A model generated the notes under the pieces. That model was not told the origin of the DNA. It was given only the letters and a program-made list of their open reading frames with translations, and did no database searches. From Aquimarina sp. RZ0 (lineage in GTDB: Bacteria > Bacteroidota > Bacteroidia > Flavobacteriales > Flavobacteriaceae), in the NCBI RefSeq assembly GCF_008370685.1, contig NZ_VTZU01000006.1, positions 62,001 to 126,000 of the forward strand: a stretch of DNA of 64,000 bases. Reading direction: 5' to 3'. A program made the translations under genes and the position numbers. Shown here in pieces: positions 46,359 through 55,120 of this stretch; the stretch's first letter is position 1; each line of letters starts with the position of its first letter.

Positions 46359-48044
46359 TTAGTTAATATCCTTTAGTTTTAATTGTAATGAGATGGCACC
46401 ATTCCATTCATTCTCGTCAAGTGTATACGCTATTTTAAAACGTTTTTTGTCTCTTATAGTATCACATTTGGTTCCCAGATTAAAACCAATAGCCCCGATG
46501 GTCAGCCCACTTTTTTCTATCCTGCACTTTAGATGTTTATCAGCTGCACCTACACATTTTCCATATCCAGTATCTGTTACATGATCTGTCATAAAAACAG
46601 GTGTCATATTTCCTGGTCCAAAAGGAGCAAACTGTTTAAGAATTCTAAAAAACTTTGGAGAAATTTGATCCAATTCTATCGTGGCATCAATCTGTATTTC
46701 TGGAGATAATAATTTTTTATCGATGGTAGCTGCTACTATTTCCTCAAATTTTTGTTTAAATGACTCATACTGCTCTTCTTTTAAAGTTAGACCAGCTGCA
46801 TATTTATGTCCTCCAAATTGTTCCAGATGTTCAGAACAAGCATCGATCGCATTGTATACATCAAAACCTTTAACGGATCTGGCAGAAGCAGCTAATTTAT
46901 CTCCGCTTTTAGTAAAAACTAAAGTTGGTCTATAATAAGTTTCTGTCAGTCTGGAAGCTACAATCCCAATAACTCCTTTGTGCCAGTCTTCCTGATATAC
47001 AACAGTTGTATATCGTTCTTCTTCCCCATGATCTTTGATTTGAATCAATGCTTGCTCAGTAATATTTTTGTCTGCATTTTTTCTATCACTATTATATACT
47101 TCTATTTCCAAAGCATATTGAGAGGCTACTTCTGGGTTTTTCTCTGTTAGCAGGTTTACTGCGTGTAATCCGTGTTTCATTCTCCCGGCAGCGTTGATTC
47201 TTGGAGCAATGATAAAAACAACATCTGTAATGGTAAGCGTCTCTTTCTGTACCTGAGTAAGCATTGCCTTAAAACCTACTCTGGGACTTTGATTAATAAC
47301 CTGCAATCCGAAATAGGCTAACACCCGATTCTCTCCGGTTATCGGCACGATATCAGCTCCTATTGCAGTAGCTACCAAATCCATATAGGGTACTAAATCG
47401 TCTATCGATTGATTTTGAGTACTTGCTATTCCCTGCATCAGTTTAAAACCTACGCCACAACCGCATAATTCTTTATAAGGATATTCACAATCATCACGTT
47501 TAGGATCCAACACTGCTATAGCATCTGGTATCTGATCTCCGGGTCTATGATGGTCACAAATAATAAAATCTATTCCTTTTGCCTTCGCATATGCAATTTT
47601 TTCTATGGCTTTAATACCACAGTCCAATGCAATTATCAAACTAATATCATTATCAGATGCGTAGTCTATTCCTTGATAAGAAATACCATATCCCTCGGTA
47701 TACCTATCTGGTATATAGGTAGTAACCTGTGATGATATGGTCTCTAAATATGAAGACATCAATGCAACAGATGTAGTGCCATCTACATCATAATCCCCAT
47801 ACACCATGATATTTTCCTGGGCAGTAATTGCTTTTTCAATTCTCGCAACAGCCAGATTCATATCTTTCATCAAAAAAGGATCATGCAGATCATGTAAGGA
47901 AGGTCTGAAAAACATTTTGGCCTGATCATAGGTTTCTATGCCTCTTTGCACTAATAAAGAAGCAATAATAGTATCCACGTTTAAAGCTGAGGATAATCTC
48001 TGTATTATAGAAGATTCGGGTTTTGGTTTTAAGATCCATCTCAT
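46359..48044 (-). CDS. recJ: Single-stranded-DNA-specific exonuclease RecJ
   Basis: About 561 residues from ATG 48044 (MRWILKPKPESS), the usual Bacteroidetes RecJ start; a longer frame to 48140 adds a weak leader. DHH-family motifs: DYDVDGTTS, CDHHRPGDQ, and PRINAAGRMKHG, followed by GGHKYAAGL of the DHHA1 domain. It degrades single-stranded DNA 5' to 3' in recombination and repair. Divergent from the AhpD-like gene. Confidence 0.93.
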   Translation of the reverse strand: MRWILKPKPESSIIQRLSSALNVDTIIASLLVQRGIETYDQAKMFFRPSLHDLHDPFLMKDMNLAVARIEKAITAQENIMVYGDYDVDGTTSVALMSSYLETISSQVTTYIPDRYTEGYGISYQGIDYASDNDISLIIALDCGIKAIEKIAYAKAKGIDFIICDHHRPGDQIPDAIAVLDPKRDDCEYPYKELCGCGVGFKLMQGIASTQNQSIDDLVPYMDLVATAIGADIVPITGENRVLAYFGLQVINQSPRVGFKAMLTQVQKETLTITDVVFIIAPRINAAGRMKHGLHAVNLLTEKNPEVASQYALEIEVYNSDRKNADKNITEQALIQIKDHGEEERYTTVVYQEDWHKGVIGIVASRLTETYYRPTLVFTKSGDKLAASARSVKGFDVYNAIDACSEHLEQFGGHKYAAGLTLKEEQYESFKQKFEEIVAATIDKKLLSPEIQIDATIELDQISPKFFRILKQFAPFGPGNMTPVFMTDHVTDTGYGKCVGAADKHLKCRIEKSGLTIGAIGFNLGTKCDTIRDKKRFKIAYTLDENEWNGAISLQLKLKDIN

Positions 48045-48179
48045 TTCGAACTGTGATTCCAATTTTATTTTAAAAAATCCAAAGTACAAAAAACAAACTG
48101 ACTCCTTTCCGTTTAGCTTTAGTTTTGTATTTTGCTGCATTAAAAATTACAAGTAACTCAATAAAAATTACACATACAC

Positions 48180-48770
48180 ATGCCATTAGTAACACCATTA
48201 TCTGAAGATCACGATCTCGAAACAAAAGAATTAGCAACCTTCTTTAATGAAACTTTAGGATTTTGCCCTAATTCTGTATTAACAATGCAGAGAAGACCTG
48301 CAATTTCTAAAGCGTTTATTAACCTTAACAAAGCTGTGATGGCTAATGAAGGTCGTGTGACTTCTGCTCTAAAGCGTTTAATCGCCTGGGTGAGTAGTAA
48401 TGCTACTGGTTGCAGATATTGCCAGGCACACGCAATTCGTGCCGCAGAACGATATGGAGCAGAACAAGAGCAATTGGATAATATCTGGGAGTATAAAACG
48501 CACTCGGCTTTTAGTGCTGCAGAACGTGCTGCTTTGGATTTTTCTCTTGCGGCATCACTTGTCCCTAATACTGTAGATGAAACCATCAAAACAGAACTTT
48601 ACAAATATTGGGATGAAGGTGAAATCGTAGAAATGCTGGGAGTAATCTCACTATTTGGATACCTGAACAGGTGGAATGATTCTATGGGAACTACTGTAGA
48701 AGAAGGAGCTATTGATTCTGGAGAAAAATATCTTGGTAAACACGGTTGGGAAAAAGGAAAACATATTTGA
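48180..48770 (+). CDS. Carboxymuconolactone decarboxylase/AhpD-like protein
   Basis: 196 residues. The AhpD-core motif CRYCQAH (Cys78, Cys81, His84) is present, so peroxidase-like thiol chemistry is likely. Helical all-alpha sequence typical of the family. No signal peptide. Often linked to oxidative stress, but no partner is encoded nearby. Confidence 0.88.
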   Translation: MPLVTPLSEDHDLETKELATFFNETLGFCPNSVLTMQRRPAISKAFINLNKAVMANEGRVTSALKRLIAWVSSNATGCRYCQAHAIRAAERYGAEQEQLDNIWEYKTHSAFSAAERAALDFSLAASLVPNTVDETIKTELYKYWDEGEIVEMLGVISLFGYLNRWNDSMGTTVEEGAIDSGEKYLGKHGWEKGKHI

Positions 48771-48903
48771 TATCGTACTTTTTCTATAACCTTTCAAAAT
48801 AAAAAAACAACCTTACTATTGTTTTTGGTCGTACTGAACTTTTGTTTTATTAAGTGCAAATTCTACAGAGAATAGTATACTTCCTTTTTTGAAGATATAG
48901 ATA

Positions 48904-48937
48904 AAAAGACCTGAAAATAAAAACCTCAGGTCTTTTT
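48904..48937 (+). terminator. Rho-independent terminator
   Basis: AAAAAGACCTGA ... TCAGGTCTTTTT, an almost perfect stem with an A-rich loop. It lies between the convergent AhpD-like and brnQ genes. Confidence 0.88.
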
Positions 48938-49029
48938 GTTTTACAACACTAAAAAGAAAAAGAAAAAAGTTTCTTATGTGTATTTTTATGGTTTAGCTAG
49001 AACTTATTCTTAATGACAATTCAAAGCTT

Positions 49030-50304
49030 TTATTTTTTGATGAACAAATACGCAAAGTTCATAAGTATTAGTGTTGCCAATGCAGGAACTAACCACGCCA
49101 GACTATAATTTCCTAAGGGAGCTATATCCAATATGAACTGAATTTCTTCTTTCAGCCCAATAGAACCTAAAAAATCCGGAATACTACATAGGATTGTAAC
49201 TATCACTACTATTCTGAAAATAGCAGGATGCGTGAATTTTTCGGGCAATATATTAAGCAATATCAATATGATCGTAATAGGATATATAAACATCAAAGCA
49301 GGAATTGCCACTACTATAATATCGTGTACATCCAACTGACTCATTGCAACCCCAAGAATACAACCTATTATAGCAGTAATTGTATATGCTTGCTGAGATT
49401 GTTTAAAAACACCTTTAATAAAATCAGCAGTTCCTGTAACAATTCCTACTGCAGTAGTAAAGCAAGCAAGAGAAACGAGTATGCTTAAAAAAGTGCTGCC
49501 AATATTACCTAATGTCTTTAAACTTAATCCAGATAACAATGCCGTACGACTTATTTCTTTTTCAAAATCGTTGGCAAACAATGCTCCATTACATATTAAT
49601 CCAGCATATACTATAAAAAGACCTATTCCTGCAATTATTCCCGCATTACGGATTACTCTGCTACTTTCTTCAAAACTCATGTTTCCCTTTAACCGAAGAG
49701 AAATAATAATCACACCCCCAACTACCACTGCTCCTATAGTATCAAAAGTCTGATAGCCTTCTAACATCCCTTCTATAAAAGGAGTTTTTATATCAGAAGG
49801 GTTCATTGGCAGATGAGTAGAAAAAATTCCAACAAAAATAATACTCAAAATTACTATAAAGATAATCGGAGTTAGAAATTTACCTAAAACTGTGAGAATC
49901 TTAGATCTGTTCAGAACAAAAAATAATACAAGTGCAAAATAAATACTACTTGTGAGTAAAGCACTCGTTCCTATAAATGGTTTGATTGCTATCTCATGAG
50001 TAACAGAGGCTGTTCTCGGGGATGGTAACGCTATTGAAATGGCATATACAATACAACAATAGATAAGACTAAATGTAGGAGAAACTTTTTTTCCAAAGTC
50101 CAGCATAGTGCCCTGTAGTTTTGCGTGTGCAAAAATTCCCAGTAATGGAAGTACTACAGCTGAGATGATAAATCCAAAAGTCACCCACACCCACATATCA
50201 CCAGCTCTAAACCCTAAATTAGGTGGAAGAATTAAATTTCCTGCTCCAAAAAACATAGAAAACAACGCAAATCCTGTGATAAAAGTTTCTTTATTAAATC
50301 GCAT
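49030..50304 (-). CDS. brnQ: Branched-chain amino acid transport system II carrier
   Basis: 424 residues with about 12 membrane helices. The start FNKETFITGFALFSMFFGAG, then ILPPNLGFRAG, is diagnostic of the BrnQ/LIVCS family, which imports leucine, isoleucine and valine with sodium or protons. Inner membrane. Divergent from the alpha/beta-hydrolase gene (37 bp between starts). Confidence 0.92.
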   Translation of the reverse strand: MRFNKETFITGFALFSMFFGAGNLILPPNLGFRAGDMWVWVTFGFIISAVVLPLLGIFAHAKLQGTMLDFGKKVSPTFSLIYCCIVYAISIALPSPRTASVTHEIAIKPFIGTSALLTSSIYFALVLFFVLNRSKILTVLGKFLTPIIFIVILSIIFVGIFSTHLPMNPSDIKTPFIEGMLEGYQTFDTIGAVVVGGVIIISLRLKGNMSFEESSRVIRNAGIIAGIGLFIVYAGLICNGALFANDFEKEISRTALLSGLSLKTLGNIGSTFLSILVSLACFTTAVGIVTGTADFIKGVFKQSQQAYTITAIIGCILGVAMSQLDVHDIIVVAIPALMFIYPITIILILLNILPEKFTHPAIFRIVVIVTILCSIPDFLGSIGLKEEIQFILDIAPLGNYSLAWLVPALATLILMNFAYLFIKK

Positions 50305-50341
50305 TTAGTTAGGTTTATATCGCTAAAATATAAATTTAGAA

Positions 50342-51121
50342 ATGACATTAGCCTATAAAGGGATTAAAATAAATTACATGACTTCAGGAAAAGGAAAGCC
50401 TTTAGTTTTTTTTCATGGCTTCATAGAAAACTCAACTATGTGGGATGATATTATTCCCTATTTCTCTGATCGATATATGTGCATTACAATCGATTTGTTA
50501 GGCCACGGAAAAACAGCCTGTTTAGGCTATATTCATACGATGGAAGATATGGCAATGGCAACAAAAGCAGTATCAGATGCATTAAAACTAAAAGATATTA
50601 TATTAATTGGTCATTCTATGGGTGGCTATGTAGCATTGGCATATATTGATTTATTCCCAAAAGCTGTTTCTGCGCTGGTACTAGTGAATTCTACCTCTTT
50701 TCCTGATAGTGAGGAACGCAAAATAAATAGAGGAAGAGCAATAAATCTAGTAAAAAGAAATCCTGATATATATACCAGTATGGCCATTGCAAATCTTTTT
50801 GCAGAAAAAAATCGTTCTCAATTTAAAACAGAAATCGAAAGTATCAAAAAAGAAGCATCAAAAACATCACTTCAGGGAATCATTTCTGCCCTGGAAGGAA
50901 TGAAGGTAAGAAAAGATCGCTCAGAGCTTCTACAAAAATTTAAGGGATCAAAAATTATTTTTGCAGGAAAAAAAGATCCGGTATTATCATGCCAGCAAAC
51001 TATGGCTGAAGCCAAACTGTGCGAAACAAAACTAAGAGTATTTGATGGAGGGCATATGTCTTATCTGGAAAATCATAATGAATTCTTGAAATTTTTAGAT
51101 CAATTTCTCTCTTTTAAATAA
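50342..51121 (+). CDS. Alpha/beta hydrolase
   Basis: 259 residues. Nucleophile elbow GHSMGG with Ser92, oxyanion HGFIENSTMW, catalytic His in FDGGHMSYLENH; Asp expected in AGKKDPVL. Cytoplasmic, no signal peptide. Substrate unknown. Isolated gene. Confidence 0.88.
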   Translation: MTLAYKGIKINYMTSGKGKPLVFFHGFIENSTMWDDIIPYFSDRYMCITIDLLGHGKTACLGYIHTMEDMAMATKAVSDALKLKDIILIGHSMGGYVALAYIDLFPKAVSALVLVNSTSFPDSEERKINRGRAINLVKRNPDIYTSMAIANLFAEKNRSQFKTEIESIKKEASKTSLQGIISALEGMKVRKDRSELLQKFKGSKIIFAGKKDPVLSCQQTMAEAKLCETKLRVFDGGHMSYLENHNEFLKFLDQFLSFK

Positions 51122-51342
51122 ATAATTTCCCCTTTTTTTGACATCTTCACAAAGGTTTAAAAAACTACAATAGAAATATAGATTTTAACGATAAAAAACA
51201 TTTTTTAAAGGATTAAAGCACTATAATATATACTTTTATCGATTAAATTATCATTTTTTATAAAATTTTTCCTACAAAATATTGTTAATAACTAAAAAAA
51301 TGTTATTATTGTATTGATAATGAACTTTTAACCCTTGAAAAG

Positions 51343-51612
51343 ATGAAAAAATCTACCCTATATTCGTCATTCTCGTTTTCAAAAATATACTGTGCCTTAT
51401 TCGGTCATAAGTATGTTACTTCTAAACGTGTTACTAATCATATAAAAGAATACACCTGTACACATTGTAAGGAACAGGCAACAATAAATAGCAGAGGCAG
51501 ATTAGAAGCAATGACCCCTAAGCTTAAAGAAATTAATGATACACTTTCTTTTGTGCATCAAAAAAAAGAAGCAAGAAATAACAGAAAAATAGATTTTCAG
51601 GCTGCATCCTAA
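51343..51612 (+). CDS. Small zinc-ribbon-like conserved protein
   Basis: 89 residues. YCALFGHKYVTSKRVTNH and CTHCKEQATIN contain Cys, His and Cys-x2-Cys that could form a zinc site. The C-terminal half is a charged helix. A family I recognise from Flavobacteriaceae but cannot name. Isolated; convergent with thiL, 3 bp between stops. Confidence 0.6.
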   Translation: MKKSTLYSSFSFSKIYCALFGHKYVTSKRVTNHIKEYTCTHCKEQATINSRGRLEAMTPKLKEINDTLSFVHQKKEARNNRKIDFQAAS

Positions 51613-51615
51613 AAA

Positions 51616-52662
51616 TTACTCTTTAATTGGATTCCATCCCTGAGCTTGTAATTCGATTTTTTCATTAGCTCTTGTCACCAACCCTATTCCACTTTTCTCA
51701 TCGGTCATATGACCAATAACTGTAAGATTAGGATTCGCTTTAATCTTCAGAAAATCTTCTTGCTTGATTGTAAATAATAATTCATAATCTTCACCTCCAT
51801 TTAGTGCAACAGTCGTACTATTGAGTTGAAACTCTTCGCACGTAGAAATCACAACTGGATCCAATGGTATTTTTTCTTCATATAAATTTACGCCAACCTT
51901 AGATTTTTTGCACAGGTGAATTACCTCAGAAGAAAGACCGTCACTAATATCAATCATACTTGTTGGAGTTACCTGTAGTGCTTTTAGAAGTTCTATAATA
52001 TCCCTACGCGCCTCTGGTTTTAATTGTCGTTCTATCAGATACGAATATGGATCTAAATCGGGTTGTGAGTTGGGATTGGCTTTATAAACCTGTTTTTCTC
52101 TCTCTAATATCTGAAGTCCCAGATATGCAGCTCCCAGATCTCCACTCACTACCAAAAGATCGTTGTCTCCAGCTCCATCTCGATATACCAAATCGTTATC
52201 ATCAGCCTGACCAACCGCAGTAATACTAATCATCAAACCAGTGGTAGAAGAGGTAGTATCTCCTCCAATTACATCAATATTATATAATTTGGCAGCTGTA
52301 GCTATTCCTGCATATAATTCTTCTAATGCTTCCAGCGGAAATCTATTAGATACCGCAATGGATACCATTACCTGCGTTGCCGTTGCATTCATTGCATATA
52401 CATCAGAGAGGTTAACCATCAATGCTTTGTACCCCAAATGCTTTAAAGGCACATAGGATAAGTCAAAATGAACACCTTCGATCAATAAATCTGTAGTTAG
52501 TACACATTTTTTGCTTTTAAAATCTAAAACCGCGGCATCATCACCAATTCCTCTAACAGTAGTTGGTTGAGAAATTCCAAAATTTTTAGTCAAATGGTCT
52601 ATGAGTCCAAACTCTCCAAGTTCGGACAAAGAGGTTCTCGGTGTATTTTTATCTTCAATCAT
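51616..52662 (-). CDS. thiL: Thiamine-monophosphate kinase
   Basis: 348 residues. Motifs GIGDDAAVL near the N-terminus, DLLIEGVHFDLSYV, MVNLSDVYAMNA, VIGGDTTSS, and SMIDISDGLSSE and NGGEDYELLFT in the C-domain match ThiL. It phosphorylates thiamine monophosphate to thiamine diphosphate. Cytoplasmic. Confidence 0.95.
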   Translation of the reverse strand: MIEDKNTPRTSLSELGEFGLIDHLTKNFGISQPTTVRGIGDDAAVLDFKSKKCVLTTDLLIEGVHFDLSYVPLKHLGYKALMVNLSDVYAMNATATQVMVSIAVSNRFPLEALEELYAGIATAAKLYNIDVIGGDTTSSTTGLMISITAVGQADDNDLVYRDGAGDNDLLVVSGDLGAAYLGLQILEREKQVYKANPNSQPDLDPYSYLIERQLKPEARRDIIELLKALQVTPTSMIDISDGLSSEVIHLCKKSKVGVNLYEEKIPLDPVVISTCEEFQLNSTTVALNGGEDYELLFTIKQEDFLKIKANPNLTVIGHMTDEKSGIGLVTRANEKIELQAQGWNPIKE

Positions 52663-52719
52663 AAATGCAAAGGTAGGAAACCGATAGATTCTCAGATCAT
52701 AAAACTTTATGGAAATTGC

Positions 52720-52908
52720 TTAGCATTTATAGTTATGCATTGATGCAATTCCTTCTAGCTTATTTCTTATATTCGGATTCTGTTTATTATACCAGTTCTT
52801 AAATGAAATCACCATAAACTGAATCGAATTATTTTTTACTTCAGAAGAGAAAGAAAACACATAGATAGCAGTGTTATTGATGCTCTTTATTTTGACGTTC
52901 GAAAACAA
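52720..52908 (-). CDS. Weak ORF, possibly remnant
   Basis: 62 residues upstream of thiL on the same strand. The C-terminal part (FMVISFKNWYNKQNPNIRNK) is protein-like, but there is no start context or known family, and its 5' end lies next to a repeat arm at 52923. It could be the end of a gene cut by the repeat insertion. Confidence 0.25.
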   Translation of the reverse strand: MFSNVKIKSINNTAIYVFSFSSEVKNNSIQFMVISFKNWYNKQNPNIRNKLEGIASMHNYKC

Positions 52909-52922
52909 AAGATATAGTATGA

Positions 52923-52955
52923 CTCCCCTCTTGAGAGGAGTTAGGAGTCTGTTTT
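52923..52955 (+). repeat. Right arm of palindromic repeat, unit 7
   Basis: CTCCCCTCTTGAGAGGAG followed by TTAGGAGTCTGTT, a decayed right arm. As at 27.7 kb, it precedes a TPR gene by about 65 bp with a recognisably similar spacer, so the surrounding arrangement was duplicated. Confidence 0.75.
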
Positions 52956-53448
52956 AACAGCGCCACAGTGATTATCCAAAAAAGCATATCTTTATCTATT
53001 CCTTTTTTAACAAAAGCTCATGCATACACTAAAAACCATTTTCGTCTTTTTGTTTTTTACATGTATTGCTTTTTCTCAAAGTAAAACTAAAAAAGATACA
53101 ATTCTAGCTTCCAGATATTTTAAAAAAGCAGATTCTTTGTTTAATGAAAACAAATTAGATAGTGCCATTGTATATTTTAAAAAGGCTTTACCTATTTATA
53201 AAAAAGCTAAGGCTTGGGAGCGTGTAGCTCGATGTTATAATGGGATTTCTGAGAGTTTTTGGCAATTACAATTATATAATCAATCCTTTATTTTTTAGAA
53301 AAAATCTTTAGAAACCTGCGATACTTTTCTTCTAAAAAAAAACATAGAAAAAGTAAAGGCTTTGGAGAAAATTGGAGAAAACTTAGAAATTTCTAAATCA
53401 GAATACAATAAAGCACTTGAATATTATAAAGAAGCACTTATAAATAAA

Positions 53449-53564
53449 GAATCCCCGAGGCAGAGCCATAGGGGTATTCAACGGAAGAAAGTTTTACAAT
53501 TTAATGAAAACCATCCGTTTTCAAACTTTCCTCTAAAACCTCCGATGCAGAGCATCGGGGAATT
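53449..53564. repeat. MITE-like insertion in TPR pseudogene
   Basis: About 116 bp beginning GAATCCCCGAGG and ending TCGGGGAATT; the ends are inverted repeats, and each end also holds a hairpin (CCCCGAGGC..GCC..GGGG; CCGATGCAGAGCATCGG). It interrupts TPR coding sequence that resumes on the right. No host-site duplication could be confirmed by eye. Confidence 0.65.
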
Positions 53565-53787
53565 CTATTGATTAATAATTACAACATAGCATTATTGTAT
53601 CATAGTATTAAAGAGTATGATTTAGCAATAAAACAGTTAAAAAAAACTTTAATATTTGGAGAAAATATTTTAGGCAAAGATCATTTTGAACTTGCTCGAT
53701 GTTATAAATTAATGGGAAATATTTATAAAGAAAAAAAAGAATATGATAAAGCCTCTCATTTTTTAAATAAAGCTCTTTTAATGACTA

Positions 53788-53806
53788 AAAAAGGGTTAAG
53801 GGTGTG
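53788..53806 (+). repeat. Right-arm fragment fused to TPR pseudogene
   Basis: GGGTTAAGGGTGTGTTTAAC, the end of the repeat right arm, joined directly to TPR sequence. It marks where the deletion removed the CHAT part. Confidence 0.65.
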
Positions 53807-53899
53807 TTTAACATAAAGTAATCAAACACACACCCAAGTATTTCTAACTTTTGCCTATGGCACAAGCTGAAATACTATCCCTCTCTAGAGGGAAGGCTA

Positions 53900-54060
53900 T
53901 TGTAGATTTCCCAAGATTTCAACTCACAAAGCATACGCAAATCCTTTTCAACCATATGCTTAATAACACCTCTTAATATTCGCAATCGATATTTTGGAAC
54001 ACAGACAATGTGATTATCACATTTGTAAATTACGTGACTTTGCTTCTTATATTTGCTCAT
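53900..54060 (-). pseudogene. IS200/IS605-family TnpA, N-terminal fragment
   Basis: About 51 residues from ATG 54060 (MSKYKKQSHVIYKC, NHIVCVPKYRLRILRG, LRMLCELKSWEI) match the N-terminus of IS200-type Y1 transposases. The HUH motif and catalytic Tyr lie further along in the family and are absent, so it is inactive. It is cut off where the repeat's left arm begins. Confidence 0.8.
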
Positions 54061-54092
54061 AGTACAAATATAAGGCACAGCCAACAGAACAT

Positions 54093-54115
54093 TACCACCA
54101 GCTAAGCAGGTGGTT
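54093..54115 (-). mobile_element. IS200 left-end hairpin remnant
   Basis: ACCACC-AGCTAAGC-AGGTGGT is an imperfect palindrome about 35 bp upstream of the tnpA fragment start, the position of the left-end hairpin recognised by IS200/IS605 transposases. The matching right end is not seen. Confidence 0.55.
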
Positions 54116-54228
54116 TTTTAAAGAGAAATAAAATCGCAAACATATATTCCCCTATTGAGAGGGGTTAGGGGGGTGTTTTATGAAATAGCAAACAAACAAA
54201 AGTATAAGAAAGAAATCTATTACAAGTT

Positions 54229-54678
54229 TTATGATTTTATCATGCCAATATGTGGGATTCCATCTTCCAGATACTCCTTACCTGTCTGCTTAAAACCGTG
54301 TTTTTCATAAAAATTTATGAGATAACATTGTGCAGATATTTTTATTTCCTGTACTTCAAAAAGCTCATGGATTGTTTTTATACTTTTTTCTATAAGCAAG
54401 TGCCCATAACCATATTTTCGTTCTTTTTCTGATATTACAACTCTCCCAATACTTGCATTTTCTAAATAATCACCTGCTCTGAATATCCTTGTATAAGCCA
54501 CTACTTCATCATTTTTAATACCAATTATATGAAGTGCTATCTGATCTTTATTATCGATATCCTGATATACACAGTCTTGTTCTACAACAAATACTTCAGC
54601 TCGTAGACGTAAAATTTTGTATAATTCTGTAGTAGATAATTCTTCAAATTTTTTGACTTCAAAATGTAGTAAACTCAT
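54229..54678 (-). CDS. GNAT acetyltransferase, ElaA-like
   Basis: 149 residues. ElaA-like layout: LRLRAEVFVVEQDCVYQDID, then IGRVVISEKERKYGYGHLLI with the acetyl-CoA motif, and LINFYEKHGFKQTGKEYLED. Substrate unknown. 10 bp downstream of rpiB and probably co-transcribed with it. Confidence 0.88.
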   Translation of the reverse strand: MSLLHFEVKKFEELSTTELYKILRLRAEVFVVEQDCVYQDIDNKDQIALHIIGIKNDEVVAYTRIFRAGDYLENASIGRVVISEKERKYGYGHLLIEKSIKTIHELFEVQEIKISAQCYLINFYEKHGFKQTGKEYLEDGIPHIGMIKS

Positions 54679-54688
54679 TTATAAATTG

Positions 54689-55120
54689 TTAACACATAGT
54701 AATTTTATTAACTCTATTTTGATGTCTTCCACCTTCAAATTCTGTAGCTAAAAAAGTTTTTACCATTTCGATTGCTTGGGGTAATGATGTAAAACGAGCA
54801 GGAATGCTTATTACATTGGCATTATTATGCTGTCTTGTTAATTCTGTTATTTCTTTTGTCCAGCATAAACCTGCTCGGACATTTTTATATTTATTTGCTG
54901 TCATAGAAACACCATTTCCGCTACCACATATTAATATTCCAAAATCAACATTCTCTGTATCGACATCTTTTGCAACAGGATGTACAAAATCTGGATAATC
55001 AACACTACTTTCTTCATTAGTTCCATAGTTGATTACCTCTATACCTTGTAATTCGAGATATTCAACAATAGCAAATTTATAGTCAGTCCCTGCGTGATCA
55101 TTTCCAATAGCTATTTTCAC
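54689..55120 (-). CDS. rpiB: Ribose-5-phosphate isomerase B
   Basis: 143 residues. DHAG at 8-11, Cys65 in LICGSGNGVSM (proton-transfer Cys) and HNNANVISIPAR are diagnostic. Interconverts ribose 5-phosphate and ribulose 5-phosphate. Cytoplasmic. First gene of a two-gene unit with the acetyltransferase. Confidence 0.95.
   Translation of the reverse strand: MKIAIGNDHAGTDYKFAIVEYLELQGIEVINYGTNEESSVDYPDFVHPVAKDVDTENVDFGILICGSGNGVSMTANKYKNVRAGLCWTKEITELTRQHNNANVISIPARFTSLPQAIEMVKTFLATEFEGGRHQNRVNKITMC

Larger units (their letters stand above)
53020..53816 (+). pseudogene. Decayed second TPR-CHAT gene
   Basis: The N-terminus (FVFLFFTCIAFSQS, KKADSLFNENKLDSAIVYF) closely matches the gene at 27830. 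An in-frame TAG (53296-53298) interrupts it, a ~116-bp element is inserted at 53449-53564, and the frame shifts after it. TPR sequence resumes (YNIALLYHSIKEYDLAIKQL) to about 53780 and then fuses to a repeat right arm, so the CHAT domain and membrane anchor are gone. Not functional. Confidence 0.88.
53826..54179 (+). repeat. Palindromic repeat, unit 8, interrupted by IS200 remnant
   Basis: Left arm starts ACACACACCC and carries CCCTCTCTAGAGGG; right arm carries CCCCTATTGAGAGGGG and ends GGGTGTTTT. Between them lie ~220 bp containing an IS200 transposase fragment. So this unit is a normal repeat with a foreign interior. Confidence 0.75.
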
